NCBI GenBank assembly: GCA_030037185.1
Contig: JASHRR010000053.1
Span: forward strand, 1-25,251
DNA: 25,251 nucleotides
Source of the DNA: Xanthobacteraceae bacterium
Lineage (GTDB): Bacteria; Pseudomonadota; Alphaproteobacteria; Rhizobiales; Xanthobacteraceae
Reading direction: 5' to 3'
The notes beneath the pieces are model-generated. The model was not told the DNA's origin. It saw only the letters and a list, made by a program, of their open reading frames with translations, and did not search any database. Below are positions 1 through 8,687 of this stretch, one piece after another. Positions within the stretch are counted from its first letter, which is position 1. Each line of letters opens with the position of its first letter. Made by a program: the position numbers and the translations under genes.

Positions 1-528
1 AGCAAGCCGGCATATTTCTATCTGGTGCTCGCAACAGCTACGGTCTGCTATGCGGTCATTCGCCGCCACGTGAACTCGCAGGCTGGCCGTGCGATAATTG
101 CCTTGCGCGAGAACGAGCCATTGGCGGCATCGGTGGGCATCGATGTTACGCGCTATCTCGTGCTGGCGACCGTGATCTCGGGGGCAATGGCAGGCACCGC
201 GGGCACGCTTTATGCCCATTATGTCCGCATCGTCGATCCCGATATCTTTCTTTTCACTTACACAGTGACGATGGTCATCATGGTCATCACTGGGGGCAAA
301 GGCACGCTTGCGGGACCGGTCGTCGGCGGCGCCGTATTCGGAATACTGCCCGAGCTGCTTCGCAGCTTGGCGATCGCGCCGGAGCTGCAATGGGTGCTGC
401 TCGGTGGGATCATGATCCTGATGGTGTTTCTGCTACCGCAGGGGATCGTTCCCGCAGTGAGTTCCTGGTGGGCGTGCCGCGGCGGACCGCCCGCCGATCG
501 CGAACCGCCGGTCGAGGCCTTGCCATGA
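1..528 (+). CDS. livM: Branched-chain amino acid ABC transporter permease, LivM type (5' end cut off by window)
   Basis: This is the C-terminal part of an inner-membrane permease of the LivM family, which imports hydrophobic amino acids, amides or urea together with LivH, LivG and LivF. The reading frame is open from base 1, so the true start lies upstream. The family hallmark is visible near the beginning: GRAIIALRENEPLAASVGID followed by several hydrophobic segments and the GGKGTLAGPVVGG loop. The stop TGA overlaps the livG ATG (ATGA), so the two genes are translationally coupled. The following amidohydrolase genes make a substrate other than leucine plausible. The family call is firm; the substrate is unknown. 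Confidence 0.93.
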   Translation, partial: SKPAYFYLVLATATVCYAVIRRHVNSQAGRAIIALRENEPLAASVGIDVTRYLVLATVISGAMAGTAGTLYAHYVRIVDPDIFLFTYTVTMVIMVITGGKGTLAGPVVGGAVFGILPELLRSLAIAPELQWVLLGGIMILMVFLLPQGIVPAVSSWWACRGGPPADREPPVEALP

Positions 529-1316
529 TGGCCCCAGCGTCCGCTCAACTGCAGGTCAAGGACCTGTCCATCCGGTTTGGCGGCTTAACGGCAGTCGAGA
601 ACGTGACTTTCCAGGTGCGGGATGGCGAACTGCTGTCGCTCATCGGCCCGAATGGCGCCGGCAAGACCTCAGCATTCAATGCCATCACGGGCTATCTGCA
701 GCCGGCCCGCGGCGAGATTTTCTACCGCGGGCGCAGGCTCAACGGGCTGAGGCCGCACGCCATTGCCGCGCTCGGGGTGGTCCGCACGTTCCAGAAAACC
801 AGTCTGTTCGGCGACCAGAGCGTGCTCGACAACGTCCTGATTGGTCTGCACCTGCGTTCCCGCCAGCACCCCATCGCTATTATCCTCGGCCTGCCCTCGG
901 TGACCGCGGATGAGCGCGAACGGCTGCGCGCAGCCTGGGAGATCCTGCGGTTCATAGCATTGGAGGCGCGCGCCCATCAGCCGGGCTCGGCCCTGCCCTA
1001 CGGCGAGCAGCGCCTGCTTGAGATTGCCATTGCACTTGCCGCGCGTCCCCGTCTGTTGCTGCTCGATGAGCCGGTGTCGGGAATGAACCCGGCAGAAAAA
1101 CTGCGTTTCGCCGCGACTCTCGCAAAGATCCGGAGTAAGGGGATAACGGTGCTACTGGTCGAGCATGACATGCGGACAGTCATGGGCGTCTCCGACCGCA
1201 TCATTTGCCTCAATCAAGGACGCATTATCGCGGATGGTTCGCCGAAGGAGATACAGTCGCATCCTGAGGTCATCCGCGCTTATCTCGGCGAGAGGAGCGG
1301 GCGTGCTGAGGGTTGA
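525..1316 (+). CDS. livG: ABC transporter ATP-binding protein, LivG type
   Basis: This is one of the two cytoplasmic ATPases of the branched-chain-type importer, 263 aa, the usual LivG length. The Walker A motif GPNGAGKT lies at residues 41-48. A signature loop YGEQRLLEIA precedes the Walker B stretch LLLLDEP, and the switch histidine is in LLVEHDM. The open frame extends upstream of the chosen start, but the ATG at 525 overlaps the livM stop as ATGA and gives a normal LivG N-terminus. It runs into livF with a 14-base overlap, so livM, livG and livF form one transcription unit. Confidence 0.95.
   Translation: MMAPASAQLQVKDLSIRFGGLTAVENVTFQVRDGELLSLIGPNGAGKTSAFNAITGYLQPARGEIFYRGRRLNGLRPHAIAALGVVRTFQKTSLFGDQSVLDNVLIGLHLRSRQHPIAIILGLPSVTADERERLRAAWEILRFIALEARAHQPGSALPYGEQRLLEIAIALAARPRLLLLDEPVSGMNPAEKLRFAATLAKIRSKGITVLLVEHDMRTVMGVSDRIICLNQGRIIADGSPKEIQSHPEVIRAYLGERSGRAEG
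1291..1297 (+). promoter_or_regulatory. Ribosome binding site selecting the GTG start of livF
   Basis: AGAGGAG lies five bases before the GTG at 1303, inside the end of livG. The livF frame is open much further upstream, so this site and the normal N-terminus that follows decide the start. Confidence 0.6.
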
Positions 1317-2049
1317 GGGACTGCATTGCGGATACGGCAAGGTCGCGGCTGTTCGCGACCTCTGGATTACGGTGCATCGGGCCGAGCTCGTCGTGTTGAT
1401 CGGGGCGAATGGCGCTGGGAAAACCACGACGCTCAAGGCCATCTCGGGACTGCTGTGTCCGGTTGCCGGAAAGATCTGCTTCGAGGGAGAGGACGTGACC
1501 GGATGCTCGCCTCGCCGTATGCTTTTACGGGGCGTCGCTCATTGCCCCGAAGGACGACGGGTGTTTCCGTACATGTCGGTGCGTGAAAATCTGCAAATCG
1601 GCGGCTATCTACGCTTGCACAGCGCCGACATCGAGCGAGACATGAAGCGGTTGTTCGACCGGTTTCCGATTCTGCGCGAGCGGCGCGACCAGCCAGCAGG
1701 TACGCTCTCGGGCGGCGAGCAGCAAATACTTGCGGTCGGCCGTGCCTTGATGTCGCGCCCGAAGCTGGTGCTGTTTGATGAACCCTCGCTGGGTCTTGCT
1801 CCGAGCCTCGTCGATGAGGTTTTGGGAGTCATCCGTCAAGTCCGCGATGACGGCGTGACCGTGGTGATGGTTGAGCAGAACGCCTTCGCGGCGCTCGAAT
1901 TGTGCGACCGCGCCTATGTGCTGGAGCAGGGCCGCGTGGCGCTAACCGGCACCGGTGCGGAATTGCTTGGAAATCCCCGGGTGAAGAGCGCCTATCTCGG
2001 CATCGGCGAACCCGCCCAAGATCTGTTCAGCAAAGGAGGCCGGTCATGA
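1303..2049 (+). CDS. livF: ABC transporter ATP-binding protein, LivF type
   Basis: This is the second ATPase of the importer, 248 aa, and it is expected to pair with LivG under the LivH/LivM permease. It has Walker A GANGAGKT, the ABC signature LSGGEQQ, Walker B LVLFDEPSLGLAP (the SLGLAP extension is typical of LivF) and the switch VVMVEQN. The start is a GTG at 1303, giving VLRVEGLHCGYG, with a good ribosome site inside livG. The stop overlaps the next gene's ATG as ATGA, so the transporter is translationally coupled to a hydrolase. The family assignment is secure; the transported solute is not known. Confidence 0.95.
   Translation: MLRVEGLHCGYGKVAAVRDLWITVHRAELVVLIGANGAGKTTTLKAISGLLCPVAGKICFEGEDVTGCSPRRMLLRGVAHCPEGRRVFPYMSVRENLQIGGYLRLHSADIERDMKRLFDRFPILRERRDQPAGTLSGGEQQILAVGRALMSRPKLVLFDEPSLGLAPSLVDEVLGVIRQVRDDGVTVVMVEQNAFAALELCDRAYVLEQGRVALTGTGAELLGNPRVKSAYLGIGEPAQDLFSKGGRS
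2032..2039 (+). promoter_or_regulatory. Strong ribosome binding site before the amidohydrolase
   Basis: AAAGGAGG sits six bases before the ATG at 2046, which overlaps the livF stop. It settles the start, because the open frame continues 48 codons upstream through livF in another frame. Confidence 0.7.
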
Positions 2050-3323
2050 ATGCAGCCCCCATCTACGATTTCGTCCTCAAGAACGGTCACGTCATCTGCC
2101 CGGCTTCCGGCATCGACGGTGTCATGGATGTGGCGGTCGCCGACGGCAGGATCGCGTATGTCGGCAAGGATATCCTGCCGCCGACGGCGGCGCAGATCGT
2201 CGATGTGCGCGGCAAGCTGGTCCTGCCCGGAATGATCGACACGCACGCGCACGTCTACCGCTACGTTACCGGGCGCTTTGGCCTCGACGCCGACATGGTG
2301 GGCGTCGAGAGCGGCGTGACGGCGCTGATTGACCAGGGCGGCGCCTCCTGCATGACATTCCCCGGCTTTCGTCACTTCGTCGCCGAGAAGGCTGCCAGCC
2401 GCTGCTACGCTTTCATTTCCGCCTATCTGGTCGGCGGCCTTGAGGGTCATTACTACCCGTCACTTTATTCACCAAGTGGCATCGACACAGCGGCTACCAC
2501 CGCCGCCGCGAAGGCAAATCGCGACCTCGTCAAGGGCGTGAAGGCCCATGCCGAGATTGGTGGGTTCGCCCGCTGGGGCACGACAGTCATGGAAATGGCA
2601 AGCCAGATCGGGCGCGACGCCAATCTGCCGGTGTATGTCCATTTCGGCCAGCTCTGGGCGTTGCCGCCGGAAGGCGCGAACGGGGTAGACGTCGACAGCA
2701 TCCTTGAGCGCACCATCGCGCTTCTGCGACCTGGCGACATTCTAGCTCATCCGTTCACCCGCCATCCCGGCGGCTTCGTCGATATGAACGGCAAGGTGCA
2801 CCCCATCATCAAGGCGGCCATGGAAATGGGCCTCAAGATCGATGTCGGGCACGGCAGCCACTTCTCCTATCGGCTGGCGCGCAAGGCCCTCGACGCCGGC
2901 ATCGTGCCGCACACTCTCGGTGCCGACATGCACGGCTACAACACGTTCGTCCCGCGGCCGCTCGGTACCCCCAGCGATCATCCCGACGATGAAAACCATC
3001 CTTTTGCCGGGCAGGCCCGCTTCAGCTTGACCCAGGCGATGAGTTCAATGCTGGCGCTCGGCCTCACGCTGCAGCAGGTCGTGCCAATGGTAACGAGCAA
3101 CGCCGCAATGATGGCCGGTGTCGCCGATGCGATCGGCGCCTTGAAGCCGGGCATGGCGGCAGACATCTCGGTGCTCGACGACCTGCGTGGCCGTTTCAAG
3201 CTGCAGGACAACGAGAAAACTGTGGTCATCGCGGAACGTTTGCTGGTGCCCGCCTTTTGCCTGCGTGCGGGCCGGCGCTACGACGCGACGGCTCCTATCC
3301 TGCCGCGCGCGGTCGCGGCATAG
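2046..3323 (+). CDS. Amidohydrolase/deacetylase family metallohydrolase
   Basis: A 425-aa cytoplasmic metal-dependent hydrolase of the amidohydrolase superfamily. It most resembles the dihydroorotase-like 'amidohydrolase/deacetylase' group, whose characterised members deacetylate N-acetyl amino acid derivatives. A small beta domain (about residues 5-58) precedes the metal motif DTHAH (His67, His69). Further along are GVKAHAEIGG, whose Lys is the likely carboxylated bridging ligand, VHFG, LAHPFTRHPGG and LGADMHGYN, which together supply the remaining His/Asp ligands. The C-terminus returns to the beta domain (ALKPGMAADISVLDD). It is coupled to livF by ATGA with a strong ribosome site, so it probably acts on the imported solute. 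The exact substrate cannot be read from the sequence. Confidence 0.88.
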   Translation: MNAAPIYDFVLKNGHVICPASGIDGVMDVAVADGRIAYVGKDILPPTAAQIVDVRGKLVLPGMIDTHAHVYRYVTGRFGLDADMVGVESGVTALIDQGGASCMTFPGFRHFVAEKAASRCYAFISAYLVGGLEGHYYPSLYSPSGIDTAATTAAAKANRDLVKGVKAHAEIGGFARWGTTVMEMASQIGRDANLPVYVHFGQLWALPPEGANGVDVDSILERTIALLRPGDILAHPFTRHPGGFVDMNGKVHPIIKAAMEMGLKIDVGHGSHFSYRLARKALDAGIVPHTLGADMHGYNTFVPRPLGTPSDHPDDENHPFAGQARFSLTQAMSSMLALGLTLQQVVPMVTSNAAMMAGVADAIGALKPGMAADISVLDDLRGRFKLQDNEKTVVIAERLLVPAFCLRAGRRYDATAPILPRAVAA

Positions 3324-3378
3324 TACTTTGCGATGCTTGCTGTTTTATTCCCAGGCGGGAACAGGGCGCAATGTGCGG

Positions 3379-3552
3379 CCCCGGCTGGTGCGCCTGCTTC
3401 CTGACCGGGTCATTGTCATGCGAGGGGGAGCGCTCGTTGCACAAGGCTTCTGCGACGACGTGCTCAGCACGCAGAAGGCGGACTATCGGTGCGAACTGCT
3501 CGCGATGTCGCACACCCGCCGACCTGCATTTGAGCCCGAAGACGCGCGGATG
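3379..3552 (+). pseudogene. Relic of an Opp/Dpp-type peptide ABC transporter ATPase (C-terminal end)
   Basis: This frame encodes DRVIVMRGGALVAQG, followed by a VLSTQKADY..ELLAMSH stretch. That is the normal C-terminal pattern of peptide/nickel ABC ATPases (ADRV-VM--G-IVE-G, then VL..P-HPYT--LL). Nothing upstream in frame encodes Walker or signature motifs, and the preceding 350 bases belong to the amidohydrolase, so the ATPase core is missing. I read it as the scar of a deletion between two hydrolase genes. The rest of 3324-3725 has no convincing gene; a 42-codon frame at 3591-3719 is not recognisable. Confidence 0.5.
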
Positions 3553-3725
3553 ACCGGTGGCGCAGGGCAGCCGGTTTCTGCCTGGCGTCGATGCCCGTCA
3601 TGCCTACCTCATTGCGGGCCGACCTCGCCGGCAGAGGGGCTCCACGTTCGCGTTTGACTCTTGCGGCGCGGACTGGCACGCACGATCTGTCGGTGGTTTC
3701 ATCCCGAATGATCAGGTGAACATTC

Positions 3726-5213
3726 ATGCGCACCCGCATCACCTGCGGCTGGCTGGTTGGACATGCGGGCGGTCATCATACGCTTTGGCGCAATGCCGAA
3801 CTGGTGTACGAAGGAAACACCGTACTGTTCGTCGGCGAACGCTTCGAGGGCGCCGTCGATGCCGAGATCGATGCCCGCGACAAGCTCGTCGCACCGGGAT
3901 TCATCGACGCCCACGTGCATTCGGGGCACCGCGCGTCGCACCGGCTGATTTCGGATGTTGGGCGCGGCGACTATTTCGGTCAGCCCTTCCTGGAAATCAG
4001 CGTGGCTCGCGCGGGAACGCGCGTAGGCGGCGATCCACGCTATGGTCGCCCCGGTGACGACGCGCTGGCCGAAGAACTGCGCCTCAATGCCCGGTTTACG
4101 GTGGCGGAGCTTCTTCGCAACGGCATCACGACCTTTGTCGAGTTCGGAAGCCAGTTGCGCGTGCAGCAGGCACTGCTTGAGTCGGTGGGCGAACTCGGCA
4201 TGCGGGCTTATCTCGGGCCAGGATTTGACAGCGGCCGTTGGGTGGGTGGTGATGGAGGCAAGCTCGTCCGCGTGGTGGACGAAGCGGCCGGCGAGCGCGA
4301 GTTCGATCTCGCGCTCCAATTCATCGAACGCCACCAGGGCGCCCACAGTGATCGCGTGCGCGGCATCCTGGTGCCGCGCGAAATCGAGACCTGCGCCATC
4401 CCTTTGCTGCGCAAAACGGCCAAGGCAGCACGGGAACGCGACCTGCCGGTTGCCATCCACGCGGCCTACAACATCCACGAGGTGCTCGATATCGTCCGCG
4501 AACATCAGATGACGTCGGTTGAATTGCTGTGCAACGTCGGCCTGATGTCGGACCGGCTCAACATCGGCCATGGCAACTTCACCTGCGACAATCCCCTGAT
4601 GAATTATTCGGGATCGCATGACCTGGAAATCATGGGTTCGCACAGCTGCTCGATTTCGCACTGTCCGATCAACCTGGCTCGACGCGGCCGCTTTCTCGAC
4701 AATTGGCAATCCTACCGAAAGGCCGGGATAAACATCGCGCTTGGTACCGACACCTATCCGCGCGACATGATCCTGCAAATGCGCAACGCTTCCTATTTCG
4801 GCAAGGTGGCAAGCGGCAATCTCAAAGCGGCGACGGCCGCAGAAGTATTCGAGGCGGCAACGATCGGCGGCGCGCGTTCGGTTGGGCGCGCTGATATCGG
4901 GCGGTTGGAGGGGGGCGCTAAGGCGGACATCGTCATTATCGACCTCACCGGCCGCGACACGCTGCGCATGGGTCCGGTGCGCGATCCGATCAAGACCCTG
5001 GTCGACTGCGGCATCGGCGACGACGTCGATACCGTCATCGTCGACGGCGTGGTGCGCATGCAGGGCGGCCGCGTTCCCGGCATCGATTTCGCCGCACTGC
5101 GCGCGCAGGCGCAGTGGGCCGGCGAGCGGATCTGGAGCGGGTGGCTGAATTGGGACCCGCTCGGCCGCCCGGCCGATGAGATGAGTCCGTATTCCTTTCC
5201 CCGCGCCAATTGA
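3726..5213 (+). CDS. Amidohydrolase family protein, ATZ/TRZ (chlorohydrolase/deaminase)-like
   Basis: A 495-aa cytoplasmic amidohydrolase of the ATZ/TRZ-guanine deaminase-like branch, whose members hydrolyse C-N or C-Cl bonds on rings or amides with one Zn or Fe ion. The metal motif is FIDAHVHSGH (His63, His65). It is followed by VAIHAAYNIHE and NIGHGNF for the further His ligands, SHCPINLARRG, and LGTDTYPRDM for the catalytic Asp. The C-terminal beta domain is normal (GGAKADIVIIDLTG). AGGTGA just before the ATG supports the start. The gene lies 402 bases after the first hydrolase, on the same strand, separated by the ABC ATPase relic. Substrate unknown; a ring or amide nitrogen compound is the general expectation. 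Confidence 0.88.
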   Translation: MRTRITCGWLVGHAGGHHTLWRNAELVYEGNTVLFVGERFEGAVDAEIDARDKLVAPGFIDAHVHSGHRASHRLISDVGRGDYFGQPFLEISVARAGTRVGGDPRYGRPGDDALAEELRLNARFTVAELLRNGITTFVEFGSQLRVQQALLESVGELGMRAYLGPGFDSGRWVGGDGGKLVRVVDEAAGEREFDLALQFIERHQGAHSDRVRGILVPREIETCAIPLLRKTAKAARERDLPVAIHAAYNIHEVLDIVREHQMTSVELLCNVGLMSDRLNIGHGNFTCDNPLMNYSGSHDLEIMGSHSCSISHCPINLARRGRFLDNWQSYRKAGINIALGTDTYPRDMILQMRNASYFGKVASGNLKAATAAEVFEAATIGGARSVGRADIGRLEGGAKADIVIIDLTGRDTLRMGPVRDPIKTLVDCGIGDDVDTVIVDGVVRMQGGRVPGIDFAALRAQAQWAGERIWSGWLNWDPLGRPADEMSPYSFPRAN

Positions 5214-5265
5214 GCGAGAGCCGGCAGCCGACACCTTGTGTGCATCTGACCGTCTTCGTTCAAGG

Positions 5266-5282
5266 GGCGTGCTGCCCACGCC
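5266..5282. terminator. Weak hairpin between convergent genes
   Basis: GGCGTG and CACGCC can form a 6-bp stem with a 5-base loop between the end of the amidohydrolase and the end of the Bug gene. There is no T-run, so this would be at best an imperfect terminator. Confidence 0.22.
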
Positions 5283-5342
5283 TCCCGCTCGGTCGCGAAC
5301 TCTTCAACGCCACGCTGTGCAGCAAAGCACCCCCCGCTGGGC

Positions 5343-6305
5343 TTACTTCCTGTCGGCGATTTCGGCGATCAACGGCTTCCATTGTACGATCTCCCGCAGG
5401 ATTTGCGCGCGGTACTCATCAGGCGTGTTCTTGACGGTATCGGCTCCGGCCTTGCGCATGCTTGCTCTCACGCCCGGATCATCGGCCATCTTCAGCAGGA
5501 TCGCTGACATCGTGCGGATGATCGGTTCCGGTGTGCCTGGTGGGGCGATAATCCCGTTCCACGTCTCGACGATGAAATTCGGAGCGATGGTCTCGTGCAC
5601 CGTGGGCAGGTCGAGAACGTAAGCGCTGCGCTCACGCGACGTCACGGCGAGCCCACGAACCGCACCGGCCTCGATCTGCGGCAGGGCGTCAGTCATGTTG
5701 GCGAATGCGAAGTCGACGTCGCCCGAGATGACCGCGGCAGTCGATTGGCCGCCTCCTTTGAATGGGATGTGCACCGCTGTCGTTCCTGTGCGCGCCAGGA
5801 ATAGCTCGACCGCGTAATGGGTGAGCCCGCCCGCGCCACTGGAGCCATAGTTGAGCTTGCCCGGATGGGCCTTGGCGTAGGCCACGAGCTCGGGGAGCGT
5901 CTTCACCGGCAAGTTCTTGTTTACGATGACCACCTGCGCGATCGAGCTCACGATGCCGATTGGTGCGAGATCGCGGACCGGATCGTAGCCCACCTTTTGA
6001 ATAAAAGGTGCGATGGAGATCGCACCGATGCTGCAGACGCAAAACGTATAGCCGTCAGGTGGTGCGTTCACGACGGCTTGAGTCCCGACGATGCCGCCGG
6101 CGCCGGCGCGGTTATCGACGATGATCGTCTTGGCCAACGCACTTTCGATGTAGCGCGCGGTGATCCGGCCAATGAGATCGGTGTAACCGCCGGCTGCGTA
6201 AGGCACGATGAACGTGACGTTGCGGCTCGGCCACCCATCCTGCGCGTGCGCGACGCCATCTGCGAACATCATCCCGAGCACCGCCGCTCTCGCAAGCTGC
6301 CGCAT
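5343..6305 (-). CDS. Tripartite tricarboxylate transporter substrate-binding protein (Bug/TctC family)
   Basis: A 320-aa periplasmic solute-binding protein of the Bug family. Such proteins capture carboxylates, aromatic acids or amides for TctAB-type importers, or act as sensors. A signal peptide runs from MRQLARAAV to about AHA at residue 21. The mature protein starts with WPSRNVTFIVPYAAGGYTD, the family's loop 1. It continues with VDNRAGAGGIVGTQAV, HPGKLNYGSSGAGG and HIPFKGGGQS, which contact the ligand carboxylate in known structures. The start is set by AAAGGAGG five bases upstream; a longer open frame upstream runs antisense through ubiD and is ignored. It is divergent from ubiD across 190 bases. 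No tctA or tctB is present, as is common for Bug proteins. Confidence 0.93.
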   Translation of the reverse strand: MRQLARAAVLGMMFADGVAHAQDGWPSRNVTFIVPYAAGGYTDLIGRITARYIESALAKTIIVDNRAGAGGIVGTQAVVNAPPDGYTFCVCSIGAISIAPFIQKVGYDPVRDLAPIGIVSSIAQVVIVNKNLPVKTLPELVAYAKAHPGKLNYGSSGAGGLTHYAVELFLARTGTTAVHIPFKGGGQSTAAVISGDVDFAFANMTDALPQIEAGAVRGLAVTSRERSAYVLDLPTVHETIAPNFIVETWNGIIAPPGTPEPIIRTMSAILLKMADDPGVRASMRKAGADTVKNTPDEYRAQILREIVQWKPLIAEIADRK

Positions 6306-6495
6306 CACGTCCTCCTTTCGCGCTGCGTCAACATGCAAATTCGTTGCCAATACCTCGAATTCGTCTATCTTCAAGGGCTTGGCGATCCAAGGCTCCTCCT
6401 CGCCAGATGACGGCCGGCAAACTGCCCCAGTTCGCTGAAAGTCGGGTAGCTTGATCGCCAGCACCGGCCGCTGCAAGCGCCTCACCTGCGAGAAG

Positions 6496-7890
6496 ATGAT
6501 GTCGGGCCTCGATAGCCAAAGCCTGCGTGGATTTTTGCTGCGGCTTGAAAAGGAGCTTCCCGGCGAGCTGTTGCGAATCAGAGAGCCGGTGAGCCCGCGG
6601 CTCCAAATCACCTCGCTCATTTTCGAGCTCGAGCGCCTCGGCAAAAGCCCGGTCGTTGTCCTCGAGAACGTGGAGGGCCATGCCATGCCGGTGGTGACCA
6701 ACGTCGCCGGGAACCGCAGGGTGCTCGCCCATGCATTGGGTGTCGCGCCGACCGACCTTGCCACTGCGTTCCGCGACCGCTGCACGCGCTACACGCCCGT
6801 CGAACTGGTAAACCGGCCCGCCTGGCACGACCTCACGATCGAGGGCGACGACATCGACCTCAGGAGGTTCCCGGTTCCTCTTCATTTCGCGATCGATGCC
6901 GCGCCCTACATCACCGCCGGACAAGTCACTGCGCGCGATCCCGAGACCGGGGTCGACACCACCGGCTTTCATCGGCTGATGCTCAAGGATCGAGACCGGC
7001 TCGGCGTCTCGCTGCACTCGCGACGGCGCATGTGGGAATTCCATCGTCGAGCGGCGGCCAGAGGGCAAAACCTGCCGGCCGCTGTCACGCTCGGCGTCCA
7101 CCCGCTGCACTACATGGGATCGATGGTCTACGCCTATCCGCAGCACGTGCGGAAATTCGAGATCATTGGCGGGCTTTTCAACGAGCCATATCGCGTGGCG
7201 CGGTGCGGCGCCGACGATATCGAGGTTCCAGCCGGTGCCGAGATCGTTATCGAAGGTGAAATACTCGCCGATGCGCACGAACCGGAAGGGCCGTTCAGCG
7301 AATTTACCGGTTACGCGTCGTTCCGCTCGACAGAAAATGTGTTTGTCGCCAAGCGCATCCGCATGCGCGCCGATCCGCTCTTCCACAGCGTGGTATCCGG
7401 CATGTCGCAGGACCACATTCTCGTGTCATGCATCACCCGCGAGGGCGAGATCCTCAACGCGCTGCGCCGCAATCTTCCGAACGTCAAGGCGGTGCACGTG
7501 CCACACACCACCTGCGGAGCCTTCATGGCCTTCATCTCCATGAAGAAGACGTCGGCCGGCGAACCGCACCAGGCGATCATGGCGGCTCTCGGCACCGAGT
7601 TCTACACCAAGTATGTGATCGTCGTAGACGACGACGTCGACGTATTCAGCCTCGCTGACGTGATGTGGGCGGTGGCGACGCGCGTGCGCGCGGAGAAAGA
7701 CATCATCTTCATTCCGGGCGCCAAGGGGGCGATTCTCGACCCGACATCTGACCCCGATGACTTCACTGTCACGAAGATGGGCATCGATGCAACGAAGCCG
7801 TTTGGGGGGGATTTCGCCGCCCGGCTGACAATTTCGGATGAGCAGCGCGCTCGCGCGCGCGACATTCTGGCGAAAGCCGGTCTGAATTGA
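6496..7890 (+). CDS. UbiD family (prenyl-FMN-dependent) decarboxylase
   Basis: A 464-aa cytoplasmic decarboxylase of the UbiD/Fdc superfamily, which reversibly removes a carboxyl group from aromatic, heteroaromatic or unsaturated acids using prenylated FMN. The N-terminal part (LRGFLLRLEK, then PVVVLENVEG..MPVVTN) and the central prFMN domain are full length. PEGPFSEFTGY carries the two active-site acids (Glu264 and Glu269, spaced as Glu277 and Glu282 of fungal Fdc1). ITREGEILNALR and the conserved C-terminal IDATKP follow. Two tandem ATGs (6496, 6499) follow a weak GAGAAG; the first is chosen. No ubiX for cofactor synthesis is in the window. Next to the Bug gene and the Mo hydroxylase, a hetero(aromatic) acid is the likely substrate. 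Confidence 0.9.
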   Translation: MMSGLDSQSLRGFLLRLEKELPGELLRIREPVSPRLQITSLIFELERLGKSPVVVLENVEGHAMPVVTNVAGNRRVLAHALGVAPTDLATAFRDRCTRYTPVELVNRPAWHDLTIEGDDIDLRRFPVPLHFAIDAAPYITAGQVTARDPETGVDTTGFHRLMLKDRDRLGVSLHSRRRMWEFHRRAAARGQNLPAAVTLGVHPLHYMGSMVYAYPQHVRKFEIIGGLFNEPYRVARCGADDIEVPAGAEIVIEGEILADAHEPEGPFSEFTGYASFRSTENVFVAKRIRMRADPLFHSVVSGMSQDHILVSCITREGEILNALRRNLPNVKAVHVPHTTCGAFMAFISMKKTSAGEPHQAIMAALGTEFYTKYVIVVDDDVDVFSLADVMWAVATRVRAEKDIIFIPGAKGAILDPTSDPDDFTVTKMGIDATKPFGGDFAARLTISDEQRARARDILAKAGLN

Positions 7891-8213
7891 TGTTTCACGC
7901 GTATCTAGCGTGCATTTGCGTTTGCGGCGGGATCGGCAACTTGTGCGTCCGGTACGGCCCGTCGCCGCGTTTCGCAGTTCGTGCCGCAGCGCAAGGGTGG
8001 ATCGCCAGGGATCACTTGGCAAGATCTCGTCGCGACGCTTCGCAGGCAACCAGGCTTATCCCCTGAAAGCCGCCGTGGCAGGTCGATGGCGTCCGCGCAA
8101 GCGCTTCAACCGCCGATGACAAACGTCTTCCGGCGGCGTACAAATCATTCATCTGCTTGGTTCATGACAAGGCGAAGTCCGATTGACGAGGCGGTCGATT
8201 AGCGGGGAACGCT
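7891..8213. other. Intergenic region without a recognisable gene
   Basis: About 320 bases between ubiD and the [2Fe-2S] subunit. Short open frames exist on both strands, but none has a recognisable motif or a good ribosome site. It presumably holds the promoter of the oxidoreductase genes. A weak match to a sigma-54 element at 8076-8091 was seen and not accepted. Confidence 0.5.
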
Positions 8214-8687
8214 ATGGCAATAGACCTTACAGTGAATGGCGTGAGGCACTCAGTCGAGGTCTCGCCTGAAACGCCCCTGCTCTGGGTGATCCGCGATCAG
8301 CTCGGCCTCACCGGCACCAAGTTCAGCTGCGGCATTGCGCAATGCGGGGCCTGCACGCTGCACATTGACGGTCGACCGGTTCGCTCCTGCAGCGTTCCGG
8401 TCACGGCCGCGGCCGGCAAGGCGGTGACCACCATCGAAGGCTTGTCGGCCGACGGCACGCATCCCGTGCAGCTCGCCTGGATTGAGCTCGACGTGCCGCA
8501 ATGCGGCTATTGCCAGTCAGGCATGATCATGAGCGTCGTGGCGCTGCTCAGGAGGACCCCCAATCCGACCGATGCGGAGATCGACGCGCAGGTCACCAAT
8601 GCGTGCCGCTGCAGCACTTACCACCGCATCCGTCAGGCGATCCGACTGGTCGCCTCCCGGATGCCGGCGACAGGGAGGGCTCTGTAA
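8214..8687 (+). CDS. (2Fe-2S)-binding subunit of a molybdenum hydroxylase (IorA/CoxS type)
   Basis: A 157-aa small subunit that relays electrons from the molybdenum cofactor through two [2Fe-2S] clusters. The plant-ferredoxin-type cluster uses Cys39, Cys44, Cys47 and Cys59 (CGIAQCGAC, then C). The second, helical cluster uses Cys97, Cys100, Cys131 and Cys133 (CGYCQSG and CRC). All eight ligands are present. The usual CRCGTY motif is CRCSTY here, a minor departure. There is no signal peptide. GGGGAA precedes the ATG. The stop TAA overlaps the next ATG (TAATG), so it is coupled to its large partner. The family call is secure; the substrate depends on the partner. Confidence 0.95.
   Translation: MAIDLTVNGVRHSVEVSPETPLLWVIRDQLGLTGTKFSCGIAQCGACTLHIDGRPVRSCSVPVTAAAGKAVTTIEGLSADGTHPVQLAWIELDVPQCGYCQSGMIMSVVALLRRTPNPTDAEIDAQVTNACRCSTYHRIRQAIRLVASRMPATGRAL

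Noticed and set aside
3699..5279. A 526-codon open frame on the minus strand.
   Set aside because: It is antisense to the ATZ/TRZ-like amidohydrolase, whose metal motifs are complete. The antisense protein is rich in Arg, His and Ala and has no domain; it is a by-product of high GC.
6328..7416. A 362-codon minus-strand open frame.
   Set aside because: It is antisense to the UbiD decarboxylase and has no recognisable motif.
8076..8091. A sigma-54-like element (TGGCAGG, four bases, TGGCG).
   Set aside because: The GG-N10-GC core fits but the -12 part is poor, and one such match is expected by chance in GC-rich DNA.
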